Source: Saccharospirillaceae bacterium
GTDB lineage: Bacteria; Pseudomonadota; Gammaproteobacteria; Pseudomonadales; Oceanobacteraceae
DNA: 64,000 bases
Direction: 5' to 3'
NCBI GenBank assembly: GCA_022448365.1
Contig: JAKVCS010000005.1
Coordinates: 186,001 to 250,000, forward strand
In this document: in pieces, positions 8,096 to 20,860 of the stretch
Numbering within the stretch: position 1 is the first letter of the stretch
How the letters are laid out: the number at the start of each line of letters is the position of its first letter
Program-made: the position numbers and the translations under genes
The notes under the pieces: generated by a model
Seen by the model: the letters and a program-made list of their open reading frames with translations, nothing else
The model's database searches: none
What the model was told of the DNA's origin: nothing

Positions 8096-9808
8096 TTAGC
8101 TGTTCTCAATCTGCTTGGTGATCACATACTGTTGTGCAATCGACAGAATGTTGTTCACGACCCAGTACAGTACCAGACCAGCCGGGAACCACAGGAAGAA
8201 CACAGTGAAGATAATAGGCATAAACTGCATCACACGCGCCTGCATTGGGTCTGGCGGTGTTGGGTTCAGCTTCATCTGAATAAACATAGAAGCACCCATG
8301 ATCAGTGGCAGAATGAAGTATGGGTCCATGACCGACATATCTTCAATCCACAGGAAGAACGGCGCCTGACGCAGTTCTACCGATTCCATCAGCACCCAGT
8401 ACAGGGCGATGAATACCGGCATCTGAACCAGAATGGGTAAACAGCCACCCAGTGGGTTGATCTTCTCTTTCTTGTACAGAGCCATCATTTCCTGGCCCAG
8501 CTTCTCACGGTTATCACCGTACTTCTCTTTGATCTCCTGCATCTTCGGCGCCACTTTACGCATGTTCGCCATTGAGCGGTAAGACGCAGCGGACAGCTTG
8601 AAGAACGCCAGCTTAATCAGGATGGTCAGAATAATAATGGCTACACCCCAGTTACCAACACCACCGCCTAAATCGATATCAAACCAGCCAAAAACGCTGA
8701 TCTCACCAGACTGAATAAAGTTGAGAACTGAAAACAATGGCTTAGCTACCCACCATAACCAGCCATAGTCGATGGTCAGATCCAGATATTCAGCGATTTC
8801 TGCCAGGTGTTTCTGGTCTTTAGGACCAACATATAAAGAAGCACCCACTTCTCCAACAGATCCCGGAGCTACCGTGGTTGGCGCATCGTAGAAACCAAAG
8901 ACGTTGCTACCTTTAACCGAACGGCCGTTGTAGGTATGTGGCTGATCCTGAGCCGGAATCCAGGCTGCCAGGAAGTAGTGCTGTAACATCGCTGCCCAAC
9001 CACCTTGCTGAACTGACTTGTATGGCGCTTCAGTCAGATCGTCGAAACCGATTTTTTCGTAACGGTTTTCTTTGGTGGTCAGTGCCGCACCCAGGTAAGA
9101 CTGCATACCCATGCTGTTTCCGGCAGACGGATCAGCCGAGTTATCACGTTTCAGCTGAGCATAAAACACGCCTTGCCAATTCTGATCAGAGGTGTTGTTG
9201 ATACGGTAAGTGACATCGATCAGGTAATCGCCACGCCGGAAGGTAAAAATTTTCTCTACCGCCCCTTTGTCGGTTGCTGTACTCAGAACAACGGTCAACT
9301 CGGTAGCATCAGCACCCATCTCGTAATTGGTTTCTGCAACACTGTACAGTGCAGGACCTTTAGCATCGACGCCGTCTTTACCCAATAAACCACTTTGGGC
9401 GACATAAGTGCGACGGTTGTTTTCTTCCATCAGAACAAAAGGCACATCCTTTTGCTCGTTAGAAGCCGGATACGCTGGCAGCAGCACCTGCACCACTTCA
9501 CCACCACGAGGATCAATAGTTACCTGCAACACATCGGTCTTGACCTGAACCAGCTGACCATCAGCTTTAGCCACATCAATTTGTTGTGGCACGACCTCTG
9601 GTGCATCCACCTGAGGGACATCAGCACCAGCTTCGACATTGGCTGCAGTGACTGCTTCAACCGGAACAGGGGCGTCCTGAGCGTCAGAGACCACCGCAAT
9701 TGGCGCATTAACCTGAGTGTTCTGACCATAGTCATCATTCCAGGCAAGAATTAAAAAGTAAGTACTTATGGCTAAGCCAATAAATATAACCGTACGGCGG
9801 ATATCCAT
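8096..9808 (-). CDS. yidC: membrane protein insertase YidC
   Basis: YidC inserts and folds inner-membrane proteins, alone or with SecYEG. The start at 9808 gives the family N-terminus MDIRRTVIFIGLAISTYF (570 residues). An in-frame ATG seven codons upstream overlaps yidD and is less likely. After TM1 (about 6-26) comes a large periplasmic beta domain, then the conserved core with TM segments including WGVAIIILTILIKLAFFKL, the coiled C1 loop (MANMRKVAPKMQEIKEKYG), MNPLGGCLP-type KINPLGGCLPILVQMPVF and a C-terminal FPAGLVLYWVVNNILS. It lies two bases after yidD in the rpmH-rnpA-yidD-yidC operon. Confidence 0.97.
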   Translation of the reverse strand: MDIRRTVIFIGLAISTYFLILAWNDDYGQNTQVNAPIAVVSDAQDAPVPVEAVTAANVEAGADVPQVDAPEVVPQQIDVAKADGQLVQVKTDVLQVTIDPRGGEVVQVLLPAYPASNEQKDVPFVLMEENNRRTYVAQSGLLGKDGVDAKGPALYSVAETNYEMGADATELTVVLSTATDKGAVEKIFTFRRGDYLIDVTYRINNTSDQNWQGVFYAQLKRDNSADPSAGNSMGMQSYLGAALTTKENRYEKIGFDDLTEAPYKSVQQGGWAAMLQHYFLAAWIPAQDQPHTYNGRSVKGSNVFGFYDAPTTVAPGSVGEVGASLYVGPKDQKHLAEIAEYLDLTIDYGWLWWVAKPLFSVLNFIQSGEISVFGWFDIDLGGGVGNWGVAIIILTILIKLAFFKLSAASYRSMANMRKVAPKMQEIKEKYGDNREKLGQEMMALYKKEKINPLGGCLPILVQMPVFIALYWVLMESVELRQAPFFLWIEDMSVMDPYFILPLIMGASMFIQMKLNPTPPDPMQARVMQFMPIIFTVFFLWFPAGLVLYWVVNNILSIAQQYVITKQIENS

Positions 9809-9810
9809 GA

Positions 9811-10107
9811 TCAGGCTTTCCGTTGACAACAGTGGGATTGAGGGTTGGATAAATCAGGTACCGGGTCCACACCATGGGAACCCCAGGGGTGGCACCGGAG
9901 CAATCGCTGCAAAGCTAACTTACCACCGCGTAAAGCACCGTATCGACGAATCGCTTCATCGGCATAAGCTGAGCAAGTCGGGTAATAGCGACAACGACTG
10001 GGAAATAATGGACTGATTGCGTAGCGATAGACTGCAACGAAGGCGAGCATAATTCGGGCGATAAAGTTAACGCCGCTGTTTGCGTTTGCCGTTGGATGGT
10101 CTGCCAT
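9811..10107 (-). CDS. yidD: membrane protein insertion efficiency factor YidD
   Basis: This small protein is thought to help YidC-dependent membrane insertion. The family core is plain: VYRYAISPLFPSRCRYYPTC, then SAYADEAIRRYG and LLRCHPWGSHGVDPVPD, with three conserved Cys. The 98-residue form overlaps rnpA by 41 bases. An internal ATG (residue 19, MLAFVAVYRY, at 10053) would start just after the rnpA stop and match the usual YidD length of about 80 residues, so the start is uncertain. Confidence 0.93.
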   Translation of the reverse strand: MADHPTANANSGVNFIARIMLAFVAVYRYAISPLFPSRCRYYPTCSAYADEAIRRYGALRGGKLALQRLLRCHPWGSHGVDPVPDLSNPQSHCCQRKA

Positions 10108-10459
10108 GGGATGGGCGCTTCAATCTGAACCAAAGGGCGTCAATCATCTCACGTATTTGCTGGTTGTCCAGCTCAGTGACCCCGGAACGGGCAAGAATGA
10201 CAAAGTCTGCAGCAGGCAATTGATGCTGGTTTAACCGGCAAGACTCGCGAACAAGTCGTTTAACCCGGTTTCGTTGCACCGCATGCTTGATTTGCTTTTT
10301 TGCCAATACAAAGCCAATTCGCGGATGATCAAGCCCATTTGCTGATGCAAGCACCAGCATTTGGGGAGTACTCCCGCGTAACTCAGTGTTATCAAATACT
10401 CGCTTGAACTCGGCCGGTTTTAATAACCGCAGTTGCCGGGAAAACTCAAACTCAGACAT
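10067..10459 (-). CDS. rnpA: ribonuclease P protein component
   Basis: This is the protein subunit that helps the RNase P RNA bind and cleave pre-tRNA 5' leaders. It is 130 residues with the aromatic/basic N-terminus FSRQLRLLKPAEFKRVFDN and the hallmark RNR motif in KHAVQRNRVKRLVRES. The C-terminus is basic (KRPSHGRPSNGKRKQRR). It starts 30 bases after the rpmH stop and its 3' end overlaps yidD, the classic arrangement. Confidence 0.96.
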   Translation of the reverse strand: MSEFEFSRQLRLLKPAEFKRVFDNTELRGSTPQMLVLASANGLDHPRIGFVLAKKQIKHAVQRNRVKRLVRESCRLNQHQLPAADFVILARSGVTELDNQQIREMIDALWFRLKRPSHGRPSNGKRKQRR

Positions 10460-10489
10460 TGATCAAAGTTGTCGGGAGTAAGCGAACAA

Positions 10490-11138
<649 letters not shown>

Positions 11139-12767
11139 GTGACAGGTTTGTGGCAAGACTGTCTGGGTCAGTTACAACACGAATTACCCGCACAGCAATA
11201 CAACACATGGATACGACCACTGGTTGCCAGCACCCACGATAACGGTCAGCTGAGTTTGAGTGCGCCCAACCGTTTTGTAAAAGACTGGGTGAAAGACAAG
11301 TATCTGCAGCGCATTCAGGAAATCATGTCAGAACTGAATGGTGGGCTGATTACGCACGTTGACGTTGTTGTGGGTGAAGCGCGCCCGATGTTCCAGCGCC
11401 CGCAAATGGCCAGTCAGCCGCAGCGTGCGCCAGCTCCTCGTCCTCAGTCGGCTCCTGCTGCTGCGGCAAAAGAAGAGTTTGCCTTTGCTCAGCCTACGAC
11501 AACCGCCGGAGCCGGGTTTGATGCCGACGATTTCTCACAGGTGGCTCAAACACCTTCAATGGCCGATAGCGCGCCACAGCAGGGTGATTTGTTAGCAGCC
11601 GATAATAGTAGCTTTAATACCGCACCTTCTGCTCCCTCTCAGGCGCCGGCATTTGCGCCGTTTAATCAGGGTAATCGGCAGTCTGCTGCACGCCAGCAGC
11701 CGGTAAAACCCAAGCGCGAAGTGCAGGTCGAAGGGGGGTTGCAGCATCAGAGCTTCCTGAACAACAACTTTACCTTTCAGAGCTTCGTTGAGGGTAAATC
11801 CAACCAACTTGCTCATGCAGCAGCCCGGCAGGTGGCAGAAAATGCCGGTGGCTCATACAACCCGCTTTTTATATACGGTGGTGTGGGTTTGGGTAAAACC
11901 CACTTGATGCACGCGGTAGGCAACTATCTGCAAAGCAAAGATCCGAACGCCAAAGTGCTGTACGTGCATTCAGAACGCTTCGTACAAGACATGGTAAAAG
12001 CGCTGCAGCTGAACGCAATCAACGAATTTAAACGATTCTATCGTGGTCTGGATGCGTTGCTGATTGACGATATCCAGTTTTTTGCCGGTAAAGAGCGTTC
12101 TCAGGAAGAGTTCTTTCACACCTTTAATGCCTTATTAGAAGGCGGTCAGCAAATGATTCTGACCTGTGATCGTTATCCGAAAGAGATTAATGGTCTGGAA
12201 GAGCGGCTAAAAAGCCGATTCGGCTGGGGCTTAACCGTTGCGGTTGAGCCACCGGAGCTGGAAACCCGGGTTGCGATCTTAATGAAGAAGGCCGAACAGA
12301 GTAATGTGCATCTTCCGGATGATGCCGCCTTCTTTATTGCTCAGAAAATTCGTTCTAACGTGCGTGAACTTGAAGGGGCATTAAAACGGGTGATTGCGAA
12401 CTCGCATTTTACCGGCAGTGACATTACTCTTCCTTTTATTAAAGAATCGCTAAAAGACCTCTTGGCTCTGCAGGATAAGCAAGTCAGTATCGATAATATT
12501 CAGCGAATTGTGGCTGAGTATTACAAACTGAAGTTGTCTGATTTATTATCTAAGCGCCGCACGCGTTCCATCGCACGCCCTCGTCAGGTCGCGATGGCTT
12601 TGAGCAAAGAACTGACCAATCACAGCCTGCCGGAAATCGGTGCTGCGTTTGGTGGTCGAGACCACACGACAGTTTTGCACGCATGTCGTAAAATCAAAGA
12701 ATTACAGGAAACGACTGCAGACGTTCGAGAAGATTACAAGAACTTACTGCGTTCACTGACAACCTAG
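11139..12767 (+). CDS. dnaA: chromosomal replication initiator protein DnaA
   Basis: This AAA+ initiator binds DnaA boxes and melts oriC. I start it at GTG 11139 (542 residues, [17 protein letters not shown]) because GAGGT sits 4 bases upstream; a TTG at 11121 lacks a ribosome site. Domain I is followed by a long Gln/Ala/Pro-rich linker (about residues 85-200), rather longer than in E. coli. Walker A is GGVGLGKTH and Walker B is LLIDDIQF. The C-terminal DNA-binding domain carries the signature [15 protein letters not shown]. dnaN follows after 16 bases. Confidence 0.97.
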   Translation: MTGLWQDCLGQLQHELPAQQYNTWIRPLVASTHDNGQLSLSAPNRFVKDWVKDKYLQRIQEIMSELNGGLITHVDVVVGEARPMFQRPQMASQPQRAPAPRPQSAPAAAAKEEFAFAQPTTTAGAGFDADDFSQVAQTPSMADSAPQQGDLLAADNSSFNTAPSAPSQAPAFAPFNQGNRQSAARQQPVKPKREVQVEGGLQHQSFLNNNFTFQSFVEGKSNQLAHAAARQVAENAGGSYNPLFIYGGVGLGKTHLMHAVGNYLQSKDPNAKVLYVHSERFVQDMVKALQLNAINEFKRFYRGLDALLIDDIQFFAGKERSQEEFFHTFNALLEGGQQMILTCDRYPKEINGLEERLKSRFGWGLTVAVEPPELETRVAILMKKAEQSNVHLPDDAAFFIAQKIRSNVRELEGALKRVIANSHFTGSDITLPFIKESLKDLLALQDKQVSIDNIQRIVAEYYKLKLSDLLSKRRTRSIARPRQVAMALSKELTNHSLPEIGAAFGGRDHTTVLHACRKIKELQETTADVREDYKNLLRSLTT

Positions 12768-12783
12768 ATCTGAGTGGAGAACC

Positions 12784-13884
12784 ATGAAATTCGTTATCTC
12801 TAGGGAAGCCCTTCTGCGCCCATTGCAACTGGTAGCCGGCGTGGTGGAAAAACGCCAAACGCTGCCGGTACTGTCCAACGTACTGTTGGAAGTCCAGGGT
12901 CAGCAGCTGTCTTTAACGGGTACAGATCTGGAAGTTGAACTGGTTGGCCGTGTCACTCTCGACGAAGTTGGCCAGGAAGGTGAGATTACCGTACCCGCGA
13001 AAAAGCTGATGGATATCTGTCGCTCTTTACCGGATGGTGCGGAGATCGCTATCGAACAGGATGATCAGCGCGTCAATTTGCGTTCTGGTCGCTCCCGTTT
13101 TACTTTATCGACGCTGCCAGCAACGGAATTCCCGAATGTGGAAAATATCTCTGGCGAGCAGCACTTTGTGCTGGAGCAAAACAAACTGCGTCGAGTGATC
13201 GACCGTACCAGCTTTGCTATGGCTCAGCAGGATGTGCGTTATTACCTCAATGGTATGTTGTTTGAAGTGACGGCTAACGGCTTGCGTACGGTATCGACCG
13301 ATGGCCATCGTCTCGCGACCGCCATGGTCGAAATCGCGGGTCCGGATACCGCACAGCAAATCATTCTGCCACGAAAAGGTGTTCTGGAACTGGCCAAGTT
13401 GCTGACTGATCCAGAAGCCAGCGTTTCTCTGGCGCTGAGTACCAACCATCTGCGGGCAACGACTGAAAACTTCACCTTCACCTCGAAACTGGTGGACGGT
13501 AAGTTCCCGGATTATGGTCGTGTGATTCCTAAAAATGGCAGCAATGTCATGCTGGCGGATCGTCAGGAACTGCGTTCTGTGTTCGCTCGTACTGCCATTC
13601 TGTCGAATGAAAAGTACCGTGGCGTTCGTTTGGTACTGGAACCAGAACTGCTGAAAGTATTCGCCAATAACCCGGAACAGGAAGAAGCGGAAGAGTCGGT
13701 GGGGGTGGATTACAATGGTGATTCACTGGAAATGGGCTTCAACGTTTCTTACCTGCAGGACGTGATGAGCGTACTGGATACGCAGCAGGTGAAAATGACA
13801 TTGTCTGATGCTAACTCTTCTGCGCTGTTAGAAGAGCCAGAAGGTGGCGATGCGATGTATGTTGTTATGCCAATGCGTCTATAG
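12784..13884 (+). CDS. dnaN: DNA polymerase III beta subunit (sliding clamp)
   Basis: This is the ring-shaped processivity clamp, 366 residues, the same length as the E. coli protein. It begins MKFVISREALLRPLQLV, contains the typical VEKRQTLPVLSNVLLE and STDGHRLA blocks, and ends VVMPMRL, the conserved C-terminus that forms part of the clamp-binding pocket. AGTGGAGAACC precedes the ATG. It lies between dnaA and recF as part of one plus-strand operon, with 12 bases to recF. Confidence 0.98.
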   Translation: MKFVISREALLRPLQLVAGVVEKRQTLPVLSNVLLEVQGQQLSLTGTDLEVELVGRVTLDEVGQEGEITVPAKKLMDICRSLPDGAEIAIEQDDQRVNLRSGRSRFTLSTLPATEFPNVENISGEQHFVLEQNKLRRVIDRTSFAMAQQDVRYYLNGMLFEVTANGLRTVSTDGHRLATAMVEIAGPDTAQQIILPRKGVLELAKLLTDPEASVSLALSTNHLRATTENFTFTSKLVDGKFPDYGRVIPKNGSNVMLADRQELRSVFARTAILSNEKYRGVRLVLEPELLKVFANNPEQEEAEESVGVDYNGDSLEMGFNVSYLQDVMSVLDTQQVKMTLSDANSSALLEEPEGGDAMYVVMPMRL

Positions 13885-13896
13885 GGTTCGGACTCT

Positions 13897-14982
13897 ATGC
13901 CAATTCGGCAATTAAAAGTCAGCGGCGTGCGCAATCTGCAGCCGCTGGAAATAACGCCCCACGAGGGCGTTAATTTTATCTACGGCAACAACGGTTGCGG
14001 TAAAACCAGTGTGTTGGAAGCCATTGCCCTGATGGCCTCTGGAAAATCCTTCCGGACCTCCAAAATCCAGCATGTGTTGAATCACGAGTCTGATCGCATC
14101 GAGATGTTTCTCGAAGTCGATGATGAAGAGCGTGGTTTGTGCACCATGGATAGCCTGCGGTTAAAAAGCGGCGATACCTTATTAAAACTGAACGGTTCTG
14201 TACTGACTTCTCAGGCGGAAGCTGCTCATTGGCTACCGGTCCAGATCATCGACCCGAATACCTTTAAATTGCTATCCGGCTCTCCGGAAGAGCGTCGCCA
14301 GTTTATCGACTGGGGAGTGTTCCACGTGGAACACAAGTTTATGGAGCAGTGGAAAACGTTCCGGAAGCAGCTGAAACAGCGCAACTCGGTGCTGAAGCAA
14401 AAAGAGCTGGAGTGGTTGCCAACCTGGACCACTGGTTTTATTGAAAGTGCCGAGGTGATCGATCAGCACCGCCAATCCTACCTGAAACGTTTTAAGCCGG
14501 AATTCGAACGTATCCTAAATCAACTCGACGACAGTATCGACGTGCAACTGGCTTACTACCGTGGCTGGGATAAAGACACGCCATTGGCGGATGTGCTGGA
14601 GAAACAGCAGGAGCGTGATTTAGTTATCGGTTACACCCAGTCAGGGCCTCACAGAGCCGAGTTACGCATTAAGGTGGGTAAGCAGTCGGCTGCAGAGTTT
14701 TTGTCCCGTGGGCAGCAAAAGACGGTGGTTTCCGCACTGAAGATTGCCCAAGGCGCCTTGTTCCAGCAGGAAAGCCAGCGTCGCACCATTTATCTGGTGG
14801 ATGATCTGTCGTCTGAGCTGGATGAAAAACACCGGCATGCCCTATGCAAGTTGCTGGAAGATCTCGACTGCCAGGTTTTTATCACCAGCATCGATAAAGA
14901 GAAACTCACCGATGTCTGGCAACCCTCCACCAGTAAAATGTTCCACGTGGAACAGGGCGTGATAGTCGAAGAGCAGCCTTAA
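13897..14982 (+). CDS. recF: DNA replication and repair protein RecF
   Basis: This SMC-like ATPase acts with RecO and RecR to load RecA at gaps. It is 361 residues with Walker A YGNNGCGKTSVLEAI near residue 30, the ABC signature region LSRGQQKTVVSALKIAQG and Walker B IYLVDDLSSELD. Two perfect parS palindromes lie within the coding sequence where the protein reads VFHVEHKF (about residues 141-148) and MFHVEQG near the C-terminus. The protein tolerates FHVE at both places, so the DNA motif and the protein motif are compatible. Confidence 0.97.
   Translation: MPIRQLKVSGVRNLQPLEITPHEGVNFIYGNNGCGKTSVLEAIALMASGKSFRTSKIQHVLNHESDRIEMFLEVDDEERGLCTMDSLRLKSGDTLLKLNGSVLTSQAEAAHWLPVQIIDPNTFKLLSGSPEERRQFIDWGVFHVEHKFMEQWKTFRKQLKQRNSVLKQKELEWLPTWTTGFIESAEVIDQHRQSYLKRFKPEFERILNQLDDSIDVQLAYYRGWDKDTPLADVLEKQQERDLVIGYTQSGPHRAELRIKVGKQSAAEFLSRGQQKTVVSALKIAQGALFQQESQRRTIYLVDDLSSELDEKHRHALCKLLEDLDCQVFITSIDKEKLTDVWQPSTSKMFHVEQGVIVEEQP
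14318..14333. other. parS: parS-type ParB-binding palindrome 1 (in recF)
   Basis: TGTTCCACGTGGAACA is a perfect 16-bp palindrome, extending to 18 bp with flanking G/C. It matches the chromosomal parS consensus recognised by ParB. It lies about 3.2 kb from the dnaA start, where parS sites are expected. Confidence 0.85.
14939..14954. other. parS: parS-type ParB-binding palindrome 2 (in recF)
   Basis: A second perfect TGTTCCACGTGGAACA lies 621 bases from the first, near the recF 3' end. Two exact 16-bp palindromes inside one gene are very unlikely by chance and indicate a ParB loading zone. Confidence 0.85.
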
Positions 14983-17712
<2,730 letters not shown>

Positions 17713-17748
17713 TTCTACAGCGATTATTTTTCAGTGACCGCTGAGTAT

Positions 17749-17778
17749 TAAAAAAGGGAGCCGATGGCTTCCTTTTTT
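17749..17778 (+). terminator. gyrB intrinsic terminator
   Basis: The stem AGGGAGCC/GGCTTCCT has loop GAT and one G-T pair, flanked by A and T runs (TTTTTT). It starts about 37 bases past the gyrB stop. It marks the boundary between the dnaA-gyrB operon and the accessory alk region. Confidence 0.75.
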
Positions 17779-17934
17779 GTTTGTCTGTCCGGGTATATTT
17801 ACCGTAACCTGCGGGAAGTTAATTAATGGTTCTGTAGGCAATAAATAGAAAATGGATTTTGATTTCTCAAATAGTTCTTATAACCCAAACTCTGAAGATA
17901 AGAATGAATCCCTGATGTTGCTGTGATCATTGAT

Positions 17935-20604
17935 TTATGGATTATTGGTGCGGCCATCCTGTGGAATGTAACCCAACTGCTTGGCCTGATTAATGGCCTG
18001 TGTTCGGTTTTTTACTTTTAGCTTTTGATAAATGTTATGAAGGTGCCATTTAAAGGTTCCCTGAGAAATATGCATGACCTGCGCGAGTTGTTCAGTCGTA
18101 TCACCGGATTCTGCCAGATTAATAACCTGAATTTCCTTTTTGGTTAGCTTTTCGAACAGTGCTTCGTCACTTCTTTGGTTATACAGTATTCGGGTTACTT
18201 TAAGATAGAATGCCTTGATATCAGGGCTGATGAGAGCACTGAAGTCGTTATTTATAAATAGGTCTTTCAGTTCGGCGCTATAGTTTGAAAAGATGGCGAT
18301 ATAATTTCGGGCACCACAGATGTTCAGTGCGTTAATCAGATTTACCTGCGCTTGCTGTTCCAGGTCGCGGCGGCTTTCGACAATCGTCAGTAATATATAA
18401 AACTCTGCCAATACCCGATAGCGACGGCCTGCCTGATAGCTCGCAATTCGTTTGGTTATAAATTCATGGGCGAGTGTCAGCTCATCATTACTGATTAATA
18501 ATAATGCGTGAGCACGGTAACAGAATTTTGTTTGAGGTGATGTCAGGTCATGAATTTTGTAGGTTCGTGCATATTCATTCGCTTCAGTAATTTTTCCTTT
18601 TCTGATGAGAAGCATGATTAAATCATTAATAAGATTGTAAGCCAGTCTTGGCAGTTTATTACTGAGAGAATTTTGAATACGCGTTTTTAATTGACTGAAA
18701 ATAACATCACTGTCCGTCCCATCGATAAGTTGCAATGCAATTTCAGTTTGATAGCCCGCAATCATAATATCCGTGTAACCGTAACCGTCGATTAGCCGGG
18801 TTTCTTGTGGAAAATATTGCCGTGCTTTTTCCAGTTCGAATTGTTCGTAATAAATTGCAGAAATCTGAACACACAGCATCGCCTGAATATCAACTTGGTA
18901 ATCAAGGTGACGTCGACAAAATTCAAGCGCAGATAGCGCTTTATCCAATGCCTCTTGATGGAGTCCTTGCTTTGCCAGCAGCAATACATGCAAACAGTCA
19001 GTCCAGGCAATGCCATAATCGCTTTGGTAGGCTTCAAAACTTTTACGGGCGTCATTGAAAGCCTGTTCTGATGGCTCAAATTGTGAATACGACTTATGTA
19101 CATACGCCAGGGCGAGGTACGCAATTCCCATTTCGAAATGGTAGTCTGGATGACGGATAAATTCCGGATGTTGTCGCCACTCGGTAAACCATGCATTGAG
19201 AGGTTGTTGAATATTCTCTAATCGGTCTTCTAAAAATGCTGTGACGTACGACAAGAGCGGCGCTTGCCGCAATGCATTGTATTTGTAGCGCTGATTGGTT
19301 TTTCCCTCAACTGCAATCGTGGCTAATAGTGTTTGAGTGTTGCCGGCTAATAAGAATTTTTTGGTTAGTACCAGACATAGAATGTAAGCGGATGCCAGGT
19401 CTGGGTTCTTCTCCAGGTAGCTTTCAGGCATTCTTTGCAAATATTGCAGCAGACTCTGATGATAGCCACGATGTTTAGCCTGGTCTGCGTATTTAACTAA
19501 CCACGCTTCTGCCTGGCGGTAATCTTCAATATCTAAAATCACGTCGAGACTGGCTGCAATTAATCCCTGCTTGAAAAGCCAGCAAGCGGCCGTTCGTTTA
19601 ATTGCGTGAATTTGGTGCTGATCAAAGTGCTGATCAATCTGGCTGTTAAGAAACACATGGAACAGAGGATGGAACTGGTACCAGTGATGCCCTTGCTGAT
19701 GATAGCTGCTGATGAAAGTTTGTTCCGTTAATAATCCCGATAGTTGACCGAGCGGCGACTTACCTGACAGCTGTTTAATTACAAACTCGACTTGCGGATG
19801 GGTAAAGCGATCAACACAACTTGTGGCAACCAGGATAATCTGCATTTCTTTGCTGACGGTTGCCATGATGCGATGATAGAAAAATTGATAAAACTCTGTT
19901 GTTTTAAGACGATCCACTGTTTGTAATGCGTCATATCCCTGAGTCAGTAGGGTCTTCGCTTTTGTCAGTGATTTTAACCACCCCTGGCAAGTCATCAGAA
20001 GTGTTTGATTGGCATCAAGATTGGCATCAATTTCCAATAAGCTGGCGGCAGTAGTGTTATCAACCAGGAAATGCTCCGTGGTCAGATAATGAATCTGATT
20101 GTTAACCATCAGCTGATCAAAATTCAGCAATAGCCGCCTGTTACTGCTGATGATAAATCTGATGTTGTTGTTCGTATTGCCCACAAACTGATGCAGGATG
20201 TTGAGTGTGATGTTGTTTTCAATTAAATGCATGTCCTGAAAAGCAAACATCAGCATTTTTTTTTGCGGCAGGGCCTGGCTCAATAAATAGGCAAGCTGGG
20301 TGTGTTCCGCATTAAGGATTTTTTGCTGCTCGTAAGCCGATAACGAGTGACCCGACGCCTGGAAGTTTTTAATCAGATGATCAAAGAATGCTTTTGGATC
20401 GCCGGAGCACGAACCGCAGTCGATAAAGATGCACTGTTGCTGATAATGGCTGCGCAGATCCATTAATAATTGTGATTTACCAAAACCCTCAGGGGCTTGC
20501 ATGATCACCAGTTTTTTTTGTTCAAGCTGATCAATACAACCCTGAAAAACACCCTGCAAGTGCGAAGAGGAAGCATTATTATCGGGTTTTGCACGATCGG
20601 CCAT
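17935..20604 (-). CDS. alkS: AlkS-like MalT-family LuxR-type transcriptional regulator
   Basis: This 889-residue protein has an N-terminal P-loop (APEGFGKS, residues 37-44) in a STAND/MalT-type NTPase domain. A long helical TPR-like sensor region follows, then a C-terminal LuxR HTH (about 820-885: LTKKEIQVINLAESG, then TTEQLAQVMHISQGTFKWHL and HNIYQKLKVKNRTQAI). This layout and size match AlkS, the alkane-responsive activator of alkB (882 residues in P. putida GPo1). It lies 51 bases downstream of the rubredoxin gene on the same strand as alkB, so autoregulation through the alk promoter is possible. The symbol rests on architecture plus context, not on alignment. Confidence 0.8.
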   Translation of the reverse strand: MADRAKPDNNASSSHLQGVFQGCIDQLEQKKLVIMQAPEGFGKSQLLMDLRSHYQQQCIFIDCGSCSGDPKAFFDHLIKNFQASGHSLSAYEQQKILNAEHTQLAYLLSQALPQKKMLMFAFQDMHLIENNITLNILHQFVGNTNNNIRFIISSNRRLLLNFDQLMVNNQIHYLTTEHFLVDNTTAASLLEIDANLDANQTLLMTCQGWLKSLTKAKTLLTQGYDALQTVDRLKTTEFYQFFYHRIMATVSKEMQIILVATSCVDRFTHPQVEFVIKQLSGKSPLGQLSGLLTEQTFISSYHQQGHHWYQFHPLFHVFLNSQIDQHFDQHQIHAIKRTAACWLFKQGLIAASLDVILDIEDYRQAEAWLVKYADQAKHRGYHQSLLQYLQRMPESYLEKNPDLASAYILCLVLTKKFLLAGNTQTLLATIAVEGKTNQRYKYNALRQAPLLSYVTAFLEDRLENIQQPLNAWFTEWRQHPEFIRHPDYHFEMGIAYLALAYVHKSYSQFEPSEQAFNDARKSFEAYQSDYGIAWTDCLHVLLLAKQGLHQEALDKALSALEFCRRHLDYQVDIQAMLCVQISAIYYEQFELEKARQYFPQETRLIDGYGYTDIMIAGYQTEIALQLIDGTDSDVIFSQLKTRIQNSLSNKLPRLAYNLINDLIMLLIRKGKITEANEYARTYKIHDLTSPQTKFCYRAHALLLISNDELTLAHEFITKRIASYQAGRRYRVLAEFYILLTIVESRRDLEQQAQVNLINALNICGARNYIAIFSNYSAELKDLFINNDFSALISPDIKAFYLKVTRILYNQRSDEALFEKLTKKEIQVINLAESGDTTEQLAQVMHISQGTFKWHLHNIYQKLKVKNRTQAINQAKQLGYIPQDGRTNNP

Positions 20605-20627
20605 AAACAGTGCACCAATATGAAAGC

Positions 20628-20649
20628 GGCCATGAACACGTTCATGGCC
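20628..20649. terminator. perfect inverted repeat between rubredoxin gene and alkS
   Basis: GGCCATGAA (20628-20636) and TTCATGGCC (20641-20649) form a 9-bp stem with a 4-base loop CACG. It lies just before alkS in the direction of transcription, with only a weak T-run after it. It could attenuate read-through from alkB-rubredoxin into alkS, or be an operator. Confidence 0.5.
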
Positions 20650-20655
20650 TGAAGT

Positions 20656-20823
20656 CTAAGATTCTATTTTAGTAAAATCGGGTTTATCACTGACGAAACA
20701 AACCGGGCATGAAAAGTCGTGCGGTAACGACTCAAACGTTGTCCCCGGCGGGAACCCTTCGTGCTCGGCGCCTTCTGCTTCATCATAAACGTAGTTGCAA
20801 TTATTGCATTGGAATTTTTCCAC
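20656..20823 (-). CDS. rubredoxin, electron carrier to AlkB
   Basis: This 55-residue protein has a GTG start preceded by GGAGG, 8 bases from the start codon. It has both iron-binding knuckles, CNNC (6-9) in MEKFQCNNCNYVYDE and CPVC (39-42), and the family turn FPPGTTFESLPHDF. Rubredoxins pass electrons from a rubredoxin reductase to the di-iron centre of AlkB. The gene starts 37 bases after the alkB stop, so the pair is almost certainly co-transcribed. The second knuckle (CPVCFVSDKPDF) lacks the usual CPxCG glycine, which makes this a somewhat divergent member. No rubredoxin reductase gene is in the window. Confidence 0.92.
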   Translation of the reverse strand: MEKFQCNNCNYVYDEAEGAEHEGFPPGTTFESLPHDFSCPVCFVSDKPDFTKIES

Positions 20824-20860
20824 CAGAGTTCCTCCATCGGACTGTTATTCAGGTTGCCGT

